From Sulfuritalea sp. (GTDB lineage: Bacteria; Pseudomonadota; Gammaproteobacteria; Burkholderiales; Rhodocyclaceae): 64,000 nucleotides of DNA. The number at the start of each line of letters is the position of its first letter. The first letter of the stretch is position 1. Below the pieces are notes generated by a model. The model was not told the origin of the DNA. It made no database searches and saw only the letters and a list, made by a program, of their open reading frames with translations. Shown in pieces: positions 6,364-13,829 of this stretch. Position numbers and translations under genes: made by a program. The stretch covers positions 1 through 64,000 of the forward strand of contig JALNZB010000011.1 of assembly GCA_023229545.1 (NCBI GenBank). The letters are read 5' to 3'.

Positions 6364-6789
6364 TCACTCGTAGGTCTCAGCAGGTTTTAGACCAAGCGAT
6401 GCGCCAAACATCTGCGAGGCACAAAAATATGACATGAAAGCCAATAATTCCGATATTTCCTTTTCGGAAAACTCCGTTCTAAGTTTGTTGAACGCACTAT
6501 CGTCAATGTTCTTGGCGCCTAGAACGAAGCGCTTGGCAAAATCAACAGCAAGGAGGGTCTTTTGATCAGGTAGATGCTCGTCAGGCCGACCGGCTTTCGC
6601 CATGCAGTATTCGCAACCGTTACCAAAGGCCAGCTCTCTGCGCACTTGTTCAAGAAGCTCTGGCACAAATGTGTTGCTTGTATAAAAAGCATTTTCAAGA
6701 GCCGACCATTTTTCGAGAATTCCCGGCGCATGGCCCAGTAATCTTTCCCAGGGAGTACGTCCATTCTCAGACAATGAAATGCGCGACAT
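6364..6789 (-). CDS. Carboxymuconolactone decarboxylase/AhpD-like cassette protein
   Basis: This 141-residue protein has the redox motif of the AhpD/carboxymuconolactone decarboxylase family: G-x-GCEYC at residues 57-62, preceded by an acidic helix (EQVRRELAF). AhpD-type alkylhydroperoxidases use C-x2-C together with a histidine three residues after the second Cys; here that position is alanine (C62-MAK-A66), so the proton-relay His appears to be missing and activity may differ. As the first cassette after attI, it should be the most strongly expressed. Its ATG lies only 12 bases from the recombination point, with no clear Shine-Dalgarno in the cassette, so ribosome entry may depend on attI sequence. 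Confidence 0.82.
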   Translation of the reverse strand: MSRISLSENGRTPWERLLGHAPGILEKWSALENAFYTSNTFVPELLEQVRRELAFGNGCEYCMAKAGRPDEHLPDQKTLLAVDFAKRFVLGAKNIDDSAFNKLRTEFSEKEISELLAFMSYFCASQMFGASLGLKPAETYE

Positions 6790-6796
6790 AGAAGCA

Positions 6797-6934
6797 CCTA
6801 ACGTAAAGTGGACACCCTAAAACAGCTCGTCAAAGACGGCGTATAGGTGTATAAAGCCGGTTGTCGTTTGATAACGTATTGAGTTATCACGAAAACAATC
6901 GTCGTGGCACCCTAAAGGTTCAGGGAAATACACC
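6797..6934. promoter_or_regulatory. attI / intI upstream region
   Basis: The boundary with the first cassette is CCTAAC (6797-6802), read on the minus strand as G^TTAGGTGC. Between it and intI lie a direct repeat GTGG(A)CACCCTAAA (6808-6821 and 6904-6916, 96 bp apart) and a 21 bp inverted repeat (6869-6889). This interval should hold the recombination site, the integrase promoter and a cassette promoter. I could not identify a convincing -35/-10 pair for either direction. Confidence 0.75.
6869..6889. promoter_or_regulatory. Inverted repeat TGATAAC-N7-GTTATCA
   Basis: A perfect seven-base inverted repeat with a seven-base spacer lies 45 bp before the intI start codon. It does not match the LexA box (CTGT-N8-ACAG) that controls many integrases. 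It could bind a regulator or the integrase itself; the role is unknown. Confidence 0.55.
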
Positions 6935-7909
6935 ATGTCAAATCCTCCGAAATTGCTCGACCAGGTGCGCGAGAAGCTGCGGGTGAAGCACTACGCCATT
7001 CGCACCGAACAAACTTATGTAGATTGGATTAGACGCTTTATTCTGTTTCATGACAAGAGGCATCCAAAAGATATGGGCGCGTCGGACATTGAAACGTTTC
7101 TGACGCATCTGGCGGTGGCGGGCAAGGTGGCCGCTTCGACGCAGAATCAGGCCAAGTCGGCGTTGCTGTTTCTGTATCGCGAGGTGCTGGAAATCGAGTT
7201 GCCCTGGCTCGACAAGGTGACGCAGGCCAAGGCGCCGAAGCGCTTGCCGGTGGTGCTGACGGTGGAGGAGACGCAGGCCGTGCTGTCGCGCATCAAGGGC
7301 ACCCACGCGTTGATTGCGGGTCTGTTGTATGGCGGGGGCATGCGCCTGATGGAGGCGGTGCGCCTGCGCGTGAAGGATGTCGATTTTGCGCGCCGCGAAA
7401 TCCTGGTGCGCGAAGGCAAGGGCTTCAAGGATAGGGTGACGATGCTGCCGGATGTCCTTGTTGCGCCGCTCAAGCTCCATCTGGCGAAAGTCAAGGCCTT
7501 GCACGATGAAGACCTCGCCGCCGGGAATGGCGAGGTGTATCTGCCGTTCGCGCTGGACCGCAAATACCCGGCTGCAGGGCGAGAGTGGGCTTGGCAGTAT
7601 GTCTTTCCCGCGCGGGATTTGTCGGTCGATCCGCGCTCTGAGAAAAAGCGTCGCCACCATCTCGACGAAAAGGGCGTTCAGCGCGCCATGAAGCAGGCGG
7701 TGCGCGACGCGGGCCTTACCAAACTGGCGACGCCGCACACGCTACGCCATTCCTTTGCCACGCATCTGTTGCAATCCGGTTATGACATCCGCACCGTGCA
7801 GGAGCTGCTGGGCCATTCGGATGTTGCCACCACCATGATCTACACCCACGTCCTCAATCGCGGGGGGCGAGGAGTGGTCAGTCCCATCGACAAGATGGGG
7901 CTGACGTGA
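6935..7909 (+). CDS. intI: Integron integrase
   Basis: This 324-residue tyrosine recombinase has the integron-specific insertion that distinguishes IntI from XerC/D: YLPFALDRKYP (202-212), W-x-WQYVFPA and RRHHL (residues ~218-243). The catalytic set is complete: R137 (GGGMR), K162, H268 and R271 (HTLRH), H294 (GHSD) and nucleophile Y303 (MIYTHV). AGGGA precedes the ATG at 6935. It excises and inserts cassettes by recombining attC with attI. The last residues (KMGLT-stop) differ from what the sequence further downstream predicts: a 95 bp tandem duplication has cut the original C-terminus (…KMGILSHGLDACAP). The loss is beyond the catalytic domain, so the enzyme may still be active. Confidence 0.96.
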   Translation: MSNPPKLLDQVREKLRVKHYAIRTEQTYVDWIRRFILFHDKRHPKDMGASDIETFLTHLAVAGKVAASTQNQAKSALLFLYREVLEIELPWLDKVTQAKAPKRLPVVLTVEETQAVLSRIKGTHALIAGLLYGGGMRLMEAVRLRVKDVDFARREILVREGKGFKDRVTMLPDVLVAPLKLHLAKVKALHDEDLAAGNGEVYLPFALDRKYPAAGREWAWQYVFPARDLSVDPRSEKKRRHHLDEKGVQRAMKQAVRDAGLTKLATPHTLRHSFATHLLQSGYDIRTVQELLGHSDVATTMIYTHVLNRGGRGVVSPIDKMGLT

Positions 7910-8090
7910 AGCACCGCTTCACGAACGAGGAGCCGGCGAGCTGTGCAAAGCGAGCCGTGGACCGAGGAGTGGTCAGTCCCATCGACAAGATGGGGCTGAC
8001 GTGAAGCACCGCTTCACGAACGAGGAGCCGGCGAGCTGTGAAAAGCGAGCCGTGGACCGAGGAGTGCTCAGTCCCATCGACAAGATGGGC
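7868..8090 (+). repeat. 95 bp tandem repeat at the 3' end of intI
   Basis: Units start at 7868, 7963 and 8058 (the third partial, 33 bp). The two full units differ at one base in GCTGTGCAAAGC / GCTGTGAAAAGC. Each begins with the codons for RGVVSPIDKMG of IntI. Because 95 is not a multiple of three, the first duplication brings a stop (TGA) at 7907. The third unit continues in the original frame to a TAG at 8123-8125. This is a slipped-strand or unequal-crossover duplication, not a CRISPR array. Confidence 0.92.
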
Positions 8091-8141
8091 ATTTTGAGTC
8101 ATGGGCTGGACGCCTGTGCGCCCTAGGCGTATAGTTAGACG

Positions 8142-8453
8142 ATGCATACCGTAGTTGAAACATTGCTGTTCCAGCGTCAATGGCCGCTTTATTGGACCGA
8201 AGAGGAACGCGGCGCGTTCGCTGCGTATATTGCAGAGTACCCCACTGCCGGAGATGTCGTGCCCAGGTCCGGCGGCATTCGCAAGGTGCGTTGGGGAATG
8301 TCTGGTTCGGGCAAGTCGGGCGGTGTTCGGGTGATCTATTTCACTCGCAACGCAGAAGGTGAAGTGGTCTTGCTCACGCTGTACGCGAAGTCGAAAACTG
8401 ACAACCTCACCGGCCCCAAGTTGAAGGAGATTCGCCGTGCCCTCGAAGAGTAA
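8142..8453 (+). CDS. RelE/HigB-family toxin
   Basis: This 103-residue protein matches the RelE/HigB-like mRNA interferase family: GD-x-VP-x-SGGIRKVRWG, then GVRVIYFTR, then a beta strand LLTLYAKSKTDNLT. Family members cut mRNA at the ribosome and are blocked by the cognate antitoxin. The toxin gene comes first, as in higBA, and overlaps the antitoxin gene by 17 bases, indicating coupled translation. It is carried in the apparent cassette at 8135-8816. No own promoter is evident in the seven-base leader, so transcription may come from upstream of or through intI. Confidence 0.85.
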   Translation: MHTVVETLLFQRQWPLYWTEEERGAFAAYIAEYPTAGDVVPRSGGIRKVRWGMSGSGKSGGVRVIYFTRNAEGEVVLLTLYAKSKTDNLTGPKLKEIRRALEE

Positions 8454-8751
8454 GCCCCTCACCAAGTCTGAATTGGCAGCCCATGAAGCCAAACGCGACC
8501 TTGCTGCTGACCTGTTGCAGTCAGTGCGCGAAATGAAGGCCGGTCAGGTTCATGTTGTTTCATCGCCTGTCATCGAGGCGCGCAAGAAGACTGGCCTGTC
8601 TCAGTCCCAATTCGCGGCGCTCATTGGTGTATCTGTTCGCACTTTGCAAGGTTGGGAGCAAGGCCGCAAGCAGCCGAGCGGCGCTGCCCGTACCTTGCTG
8701 GCCATCGCCAGCACAAATCCGAAGGCTGTACTTGCGGTTGCCGGCAGGTAG
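8437..8751 (+). CDS. XRE-family HigA-like antitoxin
   Basis: This 104-residue protein has a helix-turn-helix of the XRE type at about residues 48-80 (TGLSQSQFAALIGVSVRTLQ, then GWEQGR-x-QP). It starts at GTG 8437, with AAGGAG seven bases upstream inside the toxin gene. It pairs with the preceding RelE/HigB-like toxin and should both neutralise it and repress the operon. The N-terminal ~45 residues are charged and likely form the toxin-binding part. Confidence 0.88.
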   Translation: MPSKSKPLTKSELAAHEAKRDLAADLLQSVREMKAGQVHVVSSPVIEARKKTGLSQSQFAALIGVSVRTLQGWEQGRKQPSGAARTLLAIASTNPKAVLAVAGR

Positions 8752-8768
8752 CGCTTCGTGCGGCAGGG

Positions 8769-8822
8769 GTCCAACCCGTTCGTCTGGCACCCGGGTCGCG
8801 CCAGACGCTTTCCGGGTTTGAG
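8769..8822 (+). repeat. Short attC-like hairpin closing the TA cassette
   Basis: Nested inverted repeats are AACCCG (8773-8778) with CGGGTT (8813-8818), and CGTCTGGC (8781-8788) with GCCAGACG (8800-8807). The outer box is GTCCAAC. The two-stem layout with an unpaired spacer is typical of attC. No T-run follows, which argues against a simple terminator. Confidence 0.55.
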
Positions 8823-8851
8823 AGCGCCGCAACCCGGCCCGTGAATCCTTG

Positions 8852-10105
8852 ATGCCGCCCTGGCTCGCCGCCCTCTTCACCCGACGCATGTTGATCTGCG
8901 TGTTCACCGGCTTTTCGTCCGGGCTGCCGCTGTATCTGCTGCTCAACCTGGTGCCGGCCTGGTTGCGCTCGGAGGGCGTCGATCTGAAGATGATCGGGCT
9001 GTTTGCGCTGATCCAGTTTCCCTACACCTGGAAGTTCCTCTGGTCGCCGCTGCTCGACCGCTACGCGCCGCCCCTGGGTCGCCGTCGCGGCTGGATGCTG
9101 ATTACGCAGGTCGGCCTGCTGGCGGTAATCGCTTCGCTCGGCCAGTTTTCGCCGGATCGCGAGATCGTGTCGATTCTCTGGCTCACCGCCGGCGTGGCGC
9201 TGCTGTCGGCGACGCAGGACATCGCGCTCGACGCTTACCGCCGCGAGATTCTTTCCGAGGCGGAACTGGGTCTGGGCAACTCGGTGCATGTCAATGCTTA
9301 CCGCATCGCCGGGCTGGTGCCGGGTTCGCTGTCCCTGATCCTGGCCGACCGCCTGCCGTGGAGCGAGGTCTTCGTCATCACCGCGCTGTTCATGCTGCCG
9401 GGCATGGCGCTGGCCTTGCGGGTGCGCGAGCCTCTGGTCGCTGGCGGCGCGCCGAAAACGCTGCGGCAGGCGGTGGTCGAGCCTTTCCACGAGTTCATCA
9501 ACCGCGCCGGGTTGCGCGAGGCGCTGCTGATCCTCGGCTTTATCTTCCTTTACAAGCTGGGCGATTCAATGTGCACGGCGCTGGCCACGCCCTTCTATCT
9601 GGACATGGGTTTTGCCAAGTCGCAGATTGGCCTGGTGGCGAAAAATGCCGGGCTGTGGCCTGCCGTGATTGGCGGCCTGATCGGCGGGCTGTGGATGGTC
9701 AAGCTGGGCATCAATCGCGCGCTGTGGCTGTTCGGCGTGGTGCAACTGGTGTCGATCTTCGGCTTTGCCTGGCTGGCCTGGCTCGGTCCGCGCGTCGAGG
9801 TCGGCGCGGCGGAACTGGCGCAACTGGCGCTGGTGATCGGTTTCGAGGCGCTCGGCGTGGGGCTGGGCACGGCGGCCTTCGTCGCCTTCATCGCCCGCGC
9901 CACCCATCCGCTGTACACAGCGACTCAACTGGCCCTATTCACCAGTTTGGCGGCCGTGCCGCGCACTTTCCTCAATGCCACCACGGGCTTCCTCATTGAA
10001 CAGATGGGCTGGTTCAGCTTCTTCCTGCTCTGCGCGGCGCTCGCCGTGCCAGGCATGGCGCTGCTTTTCAGGGTGGCGCCGTGGAACGTCAAACCACCGG
10101 CATAA
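8852..10105 (+). CDS. ampG: AmpG-type muropeptide permease
   Basis: This 417-residue major-facilitator transporter has about 12 hydrophobic helices. The N-terminal SGLPLYLL, AWLRSEGVD-x-K-x-IG-x-F and PYTWKFLWSPLLDR motifs are characteristic of AmpG, which imports GlcNAc-anhydroMurNAc peptides from cell-wall turnover through the inner membrane. The D-x-ALDAYRREIL segment at ~130 is also typical. The ATG at 8852 is the first good start; a TTG one codon upstream is possible. There is no clear ribosome binding site. AmpD, which acts on the imported muropeptides, is encoded at the other end of the window (62330). It lies directly after the presumed integron boundary, so it is probably the ancestral flank. 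Confidence 0.92.
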   Translation: MPPWLAALFTRRMLICVFTGFSSGLPLYLLLNLVPAWLRSEGVDLKMIGLFALIQFPYTWKFLWSPLLDRYAPPLGRRRGWMLITQVGLLAVIASLGQFSPDREIVSILWLTAGVALLSATQDIALDAYRREILSEAELGLGNSVHVNAYRIAGLVPGSLSLILADRLPWSEVFVITALFMLPGMALALRVREPLVAGGAPKTLRQAVVEPFHEFINRAGLREALLILGFIFLYKLGDSMCTALATPFYLDMGFAKSQIGLVAKNAGLWPAVIGGLIGGLWMVKLGINRALWLFGVVQLVSIFGFAWLAWLGPRVEVGAAELAQLALVIGFEALGVGLGTAAFVAFIARATHPLYTATQLALFTSLAAVPRTFLNATTGFLIEQMGWFSFFLLCAALAVPGMALLFRVAPWNVKPPA

Positions 10106-10267
10106 ATTCCGTCACTGTCGTAATGGGTATTCCTGATGTCATGGGCGTGGCGTGGCGCGCCGTTGCGTCAATCCAACACGCTCCTCCAATTACCAACTGC
10201 ATTCAACTTTTCGGCGCTGGCGACGTTATATCCTCTGAAGCGCACGGTTCCACAACAGGAGTCCGAA

Positions 10268-10471
10268 ATGTTAATGGTGATGGAAATGAGTACAGGCAAA
10301 TTCGTCGAGGATGAATTCGGAGCGTTTGAGGACGAAGTTCTCGGCGCCGAGTGGACGCCCGCGAGCCCGGAGCTTCAGCTCGGCTTGCAGGAAGTTCAGC
10401 ATCGCGCAGCGACATCGCATGATGTCGATGCCGAGGCGTTCCTTTCCGCGATGTACCGCAACCAACAGTGA
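10268..10471 (+). CDS. Small acidic protein, unknown
   Basis: The 67-residue frame has GGAG six bases before its ATG at 10268. The sequence is rich in Glu and Asp (FVEDEFGAFEDEVL) with a helical C-terminus (DVDAEAFLSAMYRNQQ). No family is recognised and no membrane or export signal is visible. It stands alone between ampG and the convergent lipoprotein gene. The ribosome binding site and composition support a real gene, but length makes this uncertain. Confidence 0.5.
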   Translation: MLMVMEMSTGKFVEDEFGAFEDEVLGAEWTPASPELQLGLQEVQHRAATSHDVDAEAFLSAMYRNQQ

Positions 10472-10608
10472 ACGCCGGCACAACTGGCTAACGACTGTTG
10501 CAACCGTCGTGCGCTTCGATGATCGGAAGCGCACGCGCGGTTTCCATTGGTTCCATTTCCACGCCCTCCGTATCTCCCGTTCTTCCGGCAACCCTCTGCT
10601 TTATTCGC

Positions 10609-10986
10609 TTATTCGCCCGCCGCTTTCGCCGTCTTGCAGCCGGTGAAAGCCGCCGCGCCATCGCTCAGTTTCGCTTCGTTGCCGCTGATCTCCAGCACCG
10701 CAATGCCGTTGCTGTAATGCCCGGCAGCCGTGCCGAGTTTGGCGAGGCGAACTTCCCGCTCCGGCAGGATCAGCCAGACCGCATCGCCGCCGTCCAGCGC
10801 GCGGACGTAAAAACGCTTGCCGGCGGCGCACTGGTATTCGGTCGCATTGGCCGGCGTGCGCGACCGTTCCGGCGTCGTGTCGCCGCCAAAAGGCAGATAC
10901 TTCCTGACGTTCATGTCGCCGCAACCCGCCAGCAGCGATATGCAAGCGACGCTGGCAGCCATTGCGCGCATCGGTATTTGTTTCAT
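10609..10986 (-). CDS. MliC-like lysozyme-inhibitor lipoprotein
   Basis: This 125-residue protein starts with a lipoprotein signal (lipobox LLAGC, Cys22). The mature part resembles MliC/PliC membrane-bound inhibitors of c-type lysozyme: Y-x-C-x2-G near the start, the pattern AKLGTAAGHYSNG, then a short beta strand region and a terminal Cys (FTGC) that would form the conserved disulphide. A periplasmic role protecting the wall from lysozyme is inferred from the family. GGAG lies just before the ATG at 10986. Confidence 0.75.
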   Translation of the reverse strand: MKQIPMRAMAASVACISLLAGCGDMNVRKYLPFGGDTTPERSRTPANATEYQCAAGKRFYVRALDGGDAVWLILPEREVRLAKLGTAAGHYSNGIAVLEISGNEAKLSDGAAAFTGCKTAKAAGE

Positions 10987-11153
10987 GCTTTTTCTCCGTT
11001 AGCGTTAAATAACTCGTTCGGAGCGACGGGTGATAGTCGAGCGAAGCGAGCCGATCAGTAACCCCCCGTGAGGGGGGATGGGGGGGCGGGCCTTCAATTT
11101 GCCTTTCGCGTGTTTCATCTTCTGCGGGTGGAGCTTGCGCCTATGAGCGTTAA

Positions 11154-12389
11154 CTACAAGGCATGCACACGGTCGTTGCGGGCGAAGCCGACGAGCGGCT
11201 CCGGCACGCCGCGCCCCAGCGCGATTACTTTGAACAGTTCGCCCATTTCGTCGGGCGAGATAAGTACATTCACCGCGCCGCGCTGGCGCAGTTCGGCGGC
11301 AGTTATGTCCCCGGCGGCGCCGGGGACGGTATCCCTTTCGGACGCCGTCCCGCCAGCGCCGACTGTTGCTACCTCCAGCAATTCGCCGATGCCGCAGTTC
11401 ATCAGGAAGCTGGCCTGGCTGGTATAACCGAGCACGTCCAGCCCGGCGTCGAAGCCGGCTTCGGCCACCGCCGTGAAGTCGACGTGCGAGGTGATGTCGG
11501 ACAGGCCGGGCAGCCACAAGGGATCGTCATGCAGCCGATGCCGGTAGTGGCAGCGCAGTGTGCCGCCGTCGCGCTGCGAGTGGTACAGCTCGTGGCGCGG
11601 CAGGCCGTAGTCGATCAGCAGCAGCGCGCCCGTTTCCAGGCGCCGCGCCAGTTCGCCGACCCAGGCGCGGGCGGCGAGGTTGATCTCGCCGCGATAGGGC
11701 GGCGCTACCGGCAATTCCGTCGCTACCGCCATTGCCGCCACTGCCAGTGCGGTGGATGCCGGTCGTTCGGCCATCGCCAGGCGACCATCGGCCAGGGCGA
11801 CGCCGCCTTCGAGAATGCCGGGCGCCGGCGCTTCATCGCTCCAGTGCAGGACATGGGTCGGCATCGCGTCGAGCACTTCGTTGGCCAGCAGGCAGCCGGA
11901 AAAACGCTCCGGCAATTGGTCCAGCCAGTCGACGCGGTCGGCGAGTTGCGGCGCATGTTCGGCCAGCGTCGCCTGCTGCCGCGCGCGCAATTCGCCGGAA
12001 AGTTCGAGGATGCGGTAACGCTGCGGCGCGCAACCCAGCGCGTCCAGCGCCAGCAGCAAATCGACCGCCAACCGCCCGCTGCCGGCGCCGGCTTCGATGA
12101 TCTCCGGGCTGGAAGCGGCGAGGATTTGCGCCACCTGCCGCGCCAATGCCCGACCGAAAAGCGGCGTCAGTTCCGGCGCGGTGAGGAAGTCGCCGCCGAC
12201 GCGATGGCCGCCGAACTTGTGCGAGCCGCCCGAGTAATAGCCCAGGCCCGGCGCGTAGAGCGCCAGCTCCATGTAGCGGGCGAAGGACATCCAGCCGCCG
12301 CTCGCGGCAATTTCCGCCGCGACGATCTGCGTCAGCGCCTCACTGGCGGCCAGCGCTTCGCCGGAAGCTTCGGGAAGATCGGCTTGCAT
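11154..12389 (-). CDS. MidA-family class I methyltransferase
   Basis: This 411-residue protein matches the MidA/NDUFAF7 family of SAM-dependent methyltransferases: FARYMELALYAPGLGYYSGG near residues 35-55, GDFLTAPELTPLFG at ~70, and the SAM-binding E-x-GAGSGRLA-x-D (~100-110). Eukaryotic members methylate an arginine of complex I; the bacterial substrate is unknown. A copy of the dispersed GTCGGCGCTGGCG repeat is embedded in frame near residue 345 (VGAGGTAS), apparently in a tolerant loop. The gene follows ppk2 on the same strand with 16 bp between them, suggesting co-transcription. Confidence 0.9.
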   Translation of the reverse strand: MQADLPEASGEALAASEALTQIVAAEIAASGGWMSFARYMELALYAPGLGYYSGGSHKFGGHRVGGDFLTAPELTPLFGRALARQVAQILAASSPEIIEAGAGSGRLAVDLLLALDALGCAPQRYRILELSGELRARQQATLAEHAPQLADRVDWLDQLPERFSGCLLANEVLDAMPTHVLHWSDEAPAPGILEGGVALADGRLAMAERPASTALAVAAMAVATELPVAPPYRGEINLAARAWVGELARRLETGALLLIDYGLPRHELYHSQRDGGTLRCHYRHRLHDDPLWLPGLSDITSHVDFTAVAEAGFDAGLDVLGYTSQASFLMNCGIGELLEVATVGAGGTASERDTVPGAAGDITAAELRQRGAVNVLISPDEMGELFKVIALGRGVPEPLVGFARNDRVHAL

Positions 12390-12405
12390 CAGGGCGCCGC
12401 CTGCC

Positions 12406-13581
12406 TCATATCAGCCCGCCGCTTTTCTCGCCGCGCTCGTACACGATGTGGGCGCGACCGACCAGCAGCGTGTCGAGCGCGCCGATCTGGGTTGCGTCCT
12501 TGTTGGTGTAGGGCAGCTTGTGCAGGATGTAGCGCAGGGCATTGAGCCGCGCGCGCTTCTTGCAGTCGGACTTGATCACCGTCCATGGCGCGTCCGCCGT
12601 GTCGGTATGGAAGAACATCGCCTCTTTGGCCTTGGTGTATTCGTCCCATTTGTCGAGCGAGGCCAGGTCGATCGGCGACAGCTTCCACTGCTTGAGCGGA
12701 TGCGTTTCGCGTTCCTTGAAACGGCGGTGCTGCTCGGGCCGCGACACGGAGAACCAGAACTTGATCAGATGCACGCCGCTTCGCACCAGCGTGCGCTCGA
12801 ACTCCGGCGTCTGGCGCATGAATTCCTCATATTCCGTCTCGCTGCAAAAGCCCATGACGCGCTCGACGCCGGCGCGGTTGTACCAGGAACGGTCGAACAG
12901 CGCGATCTCGCCGGCGGTCGGCAGGTGCTGCACGTAGCGCTGGAAATACCATTGGCCGCGCTCGGTCTCGGACGGCTTTTCGAGGGCCACGACATGCGCG
13001 CCGCGCGGATTCAGGTGCTCCATGAAGCGCTTGATGGTGCCGCCCTTGCCCGCCGCGTCGCGGCCCTCGAACAGGATCACCATCTTCTGCCCGGTGTCCT
13101 TGACCCAGGCTTGCAGCTTGAGCAGTTCGACCTGCAAATGGTATTTCTGTTTTTCGTAGTTCCTGCGCGTCATCAGGTGGCGATAGGGGTAGCCGCCTTC
13201 GCGCCAGTCGGGCGCCAGCTCGTCATCCGGGTGTTCGCTGGCGGCGACTTCGCGCTCCAGCAGCGCCTGTTTCAGTGCCTCGACATCATCCGGCGAGGCG
13301 CCTTCGACCACGGCCTTGAGCGCCCGCGCCAGCTTGGCGCCCTCGCCGGGTTTGGCATGGGCGACGATGTCGCGCACCGCCTCGACCTTTGAATCGCGGG
13401 CGGCATCCGAGCGGTCCTTGACCACGAACGAGGATATGCCCTTTGCCGTGCGCGAAGGCGCGACATCGCCGGACGCGGGCCGCCGTTGCGGTCGCGCCGG
13501 TGCGGCGGCAGTCTTGGCGGTTGCCTTTGGCGGAGTCTTGCGCGGTGCCGCGCCTGGCTTGCTCCGGGATTTCACTGCCAC
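12406..13581 (-). CDS. ppk2: Polyphosphate kinase 2
   Basis: The 391-residue product is a PPK2 family enzyme that transfers phosphate between polyphosphate and nucleotides. The Walker A motif EGRDAAGKGG is at residues ~172-181 and the Walker B-like FDRSWYNRAG at ~229-238, followed by the lid region with E-x-THPLKQWKLSPID. The N-terminal ~60 residues are Lys/Ala/Pro-rich and disordered-looking. I chose GTG at 13581 because CAGGAG lies about seven bases upstream; a longer frame from a GTG at 13611 would place that site inside the gene. The single PPK2 domain has ~140 residues of helical extension before it. Confidence 0.93.
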   Translation of the reverse strand: MAVKSRSKPGAAPRKTPPKATAKTAAAPARPQRRPASGDVAPSRTAKGISSFVVKDRSDAARDSKVEAVRDIVAHAKPGEGAKLARALKAVVEGASPDDVEALKQALLEREVAASEHPDDELAPDWREGGYPYRHLMTRRNYEKQKYHLQVELLKLQAWVKDTGQKMVILFEGRDAAGKGGTIKRFMEHLNPRGAHVVALEKPSETERGQWYFQRYVQHLPTAGEIALFDRSWYNRAGVERVMGFCSETEYEEFMRQTPEFERTLVRSGVHLIKFWFSVSRPEQHRRFKERETHPLKQWKLSPIDLASLDKWDEYTKAKEAMFFHTDTADAPWTVIKSDCKKRARLNALRYILHKLPYTNKDATQIGALDTLLVGRAHIVYERGEKSGGLI

Positions 13582-13829
13582 TTTGTTCTCCTGACCGGGA
13601 AAATACGTCACGAATGACTCGACTTTACCGTGAAACGTCGAATAACTTCATGAAACACCTCATCATCGCGGGTGGCGCCAACCGCCATGCGCGGTAGTAT
13701 GAACATGCCGGATTGCGAAGATCATCGCCCTCGAACATTGACTGGATCCTTCGCCATTCGAGGCGCGCCAAGTGACATCGAACGCGATTTGCTATTTAAT
13801 GCCGGCAAAACCGAGTAAGGAGGCATCCA

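Larger units (their letters stand above)
8135..8816 (+). mobile_element. Toxin-antitoxin gene cassette on the far side of intI
   Basis: The left edge reads G^TTAGAC (8134-8140). The right end is an attC-like hairpin whose outer box GTCCAAC (8769-8775) is complementary at six of seven bases to GTTAGAC, as expected when an integrated cassette's edges derive from one circular attC. The toxin start codon lies seven bases inside the left edge, typical of compact cassettes. It appears to be a cassette inserted in plus orientation at a secondary site downstream of intI. Confidence 0.6.
1..8822. mobile_element. Chromosomal integron: integrase, attI and cassette array
   Basis: A complete integron integrase gene reads rightward from 6935, and a leftward array of cassettes lies on its other side, each bounded by an imperfectly palindromic attC site of 66-93 bp. 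Read on the minus strand, each site ends in a GTTRRRY-like box (for example GTTGGGC or GTTAGGT) and begins with the complementary box. Ten attC sites are visible, giving ten complete cassettes and the edge of another at the left border. Six of the ten sites share a near-identical core containing GCGCTGCGCGGC and CGCGCAGCGTCC. The cassettes encode mostly unknown proteins with differing base composition, as expected of captured genes. The array continues beyond the left edge. A further cassette lies downstream of intI in the opposite orientation. Confidence 0.93.

Noticed and set aside
6935..7909. Integrase as XerC/XerD or phage integrase
   Set aside because: The insertion with YLPFALDRKYP…WQYVFPA…RRHHL is specific to integron integrases, and attC sites lie next to it.
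7868..8090. CRISPR array from repeated units after intI
   Set aside because: Units are contiguous 95 bp tandem copies without variable spacers, and derive from the intI 3' end.
11163..12545. 460-residue open frame on the plus strand
   Set aside because: It lies opposite the MidA methyltransferase and ppk2 genes, which have clear family motifs; the His/Gln/Arg-rich translation is typical of antisense reading in GC-rich coding DNA.
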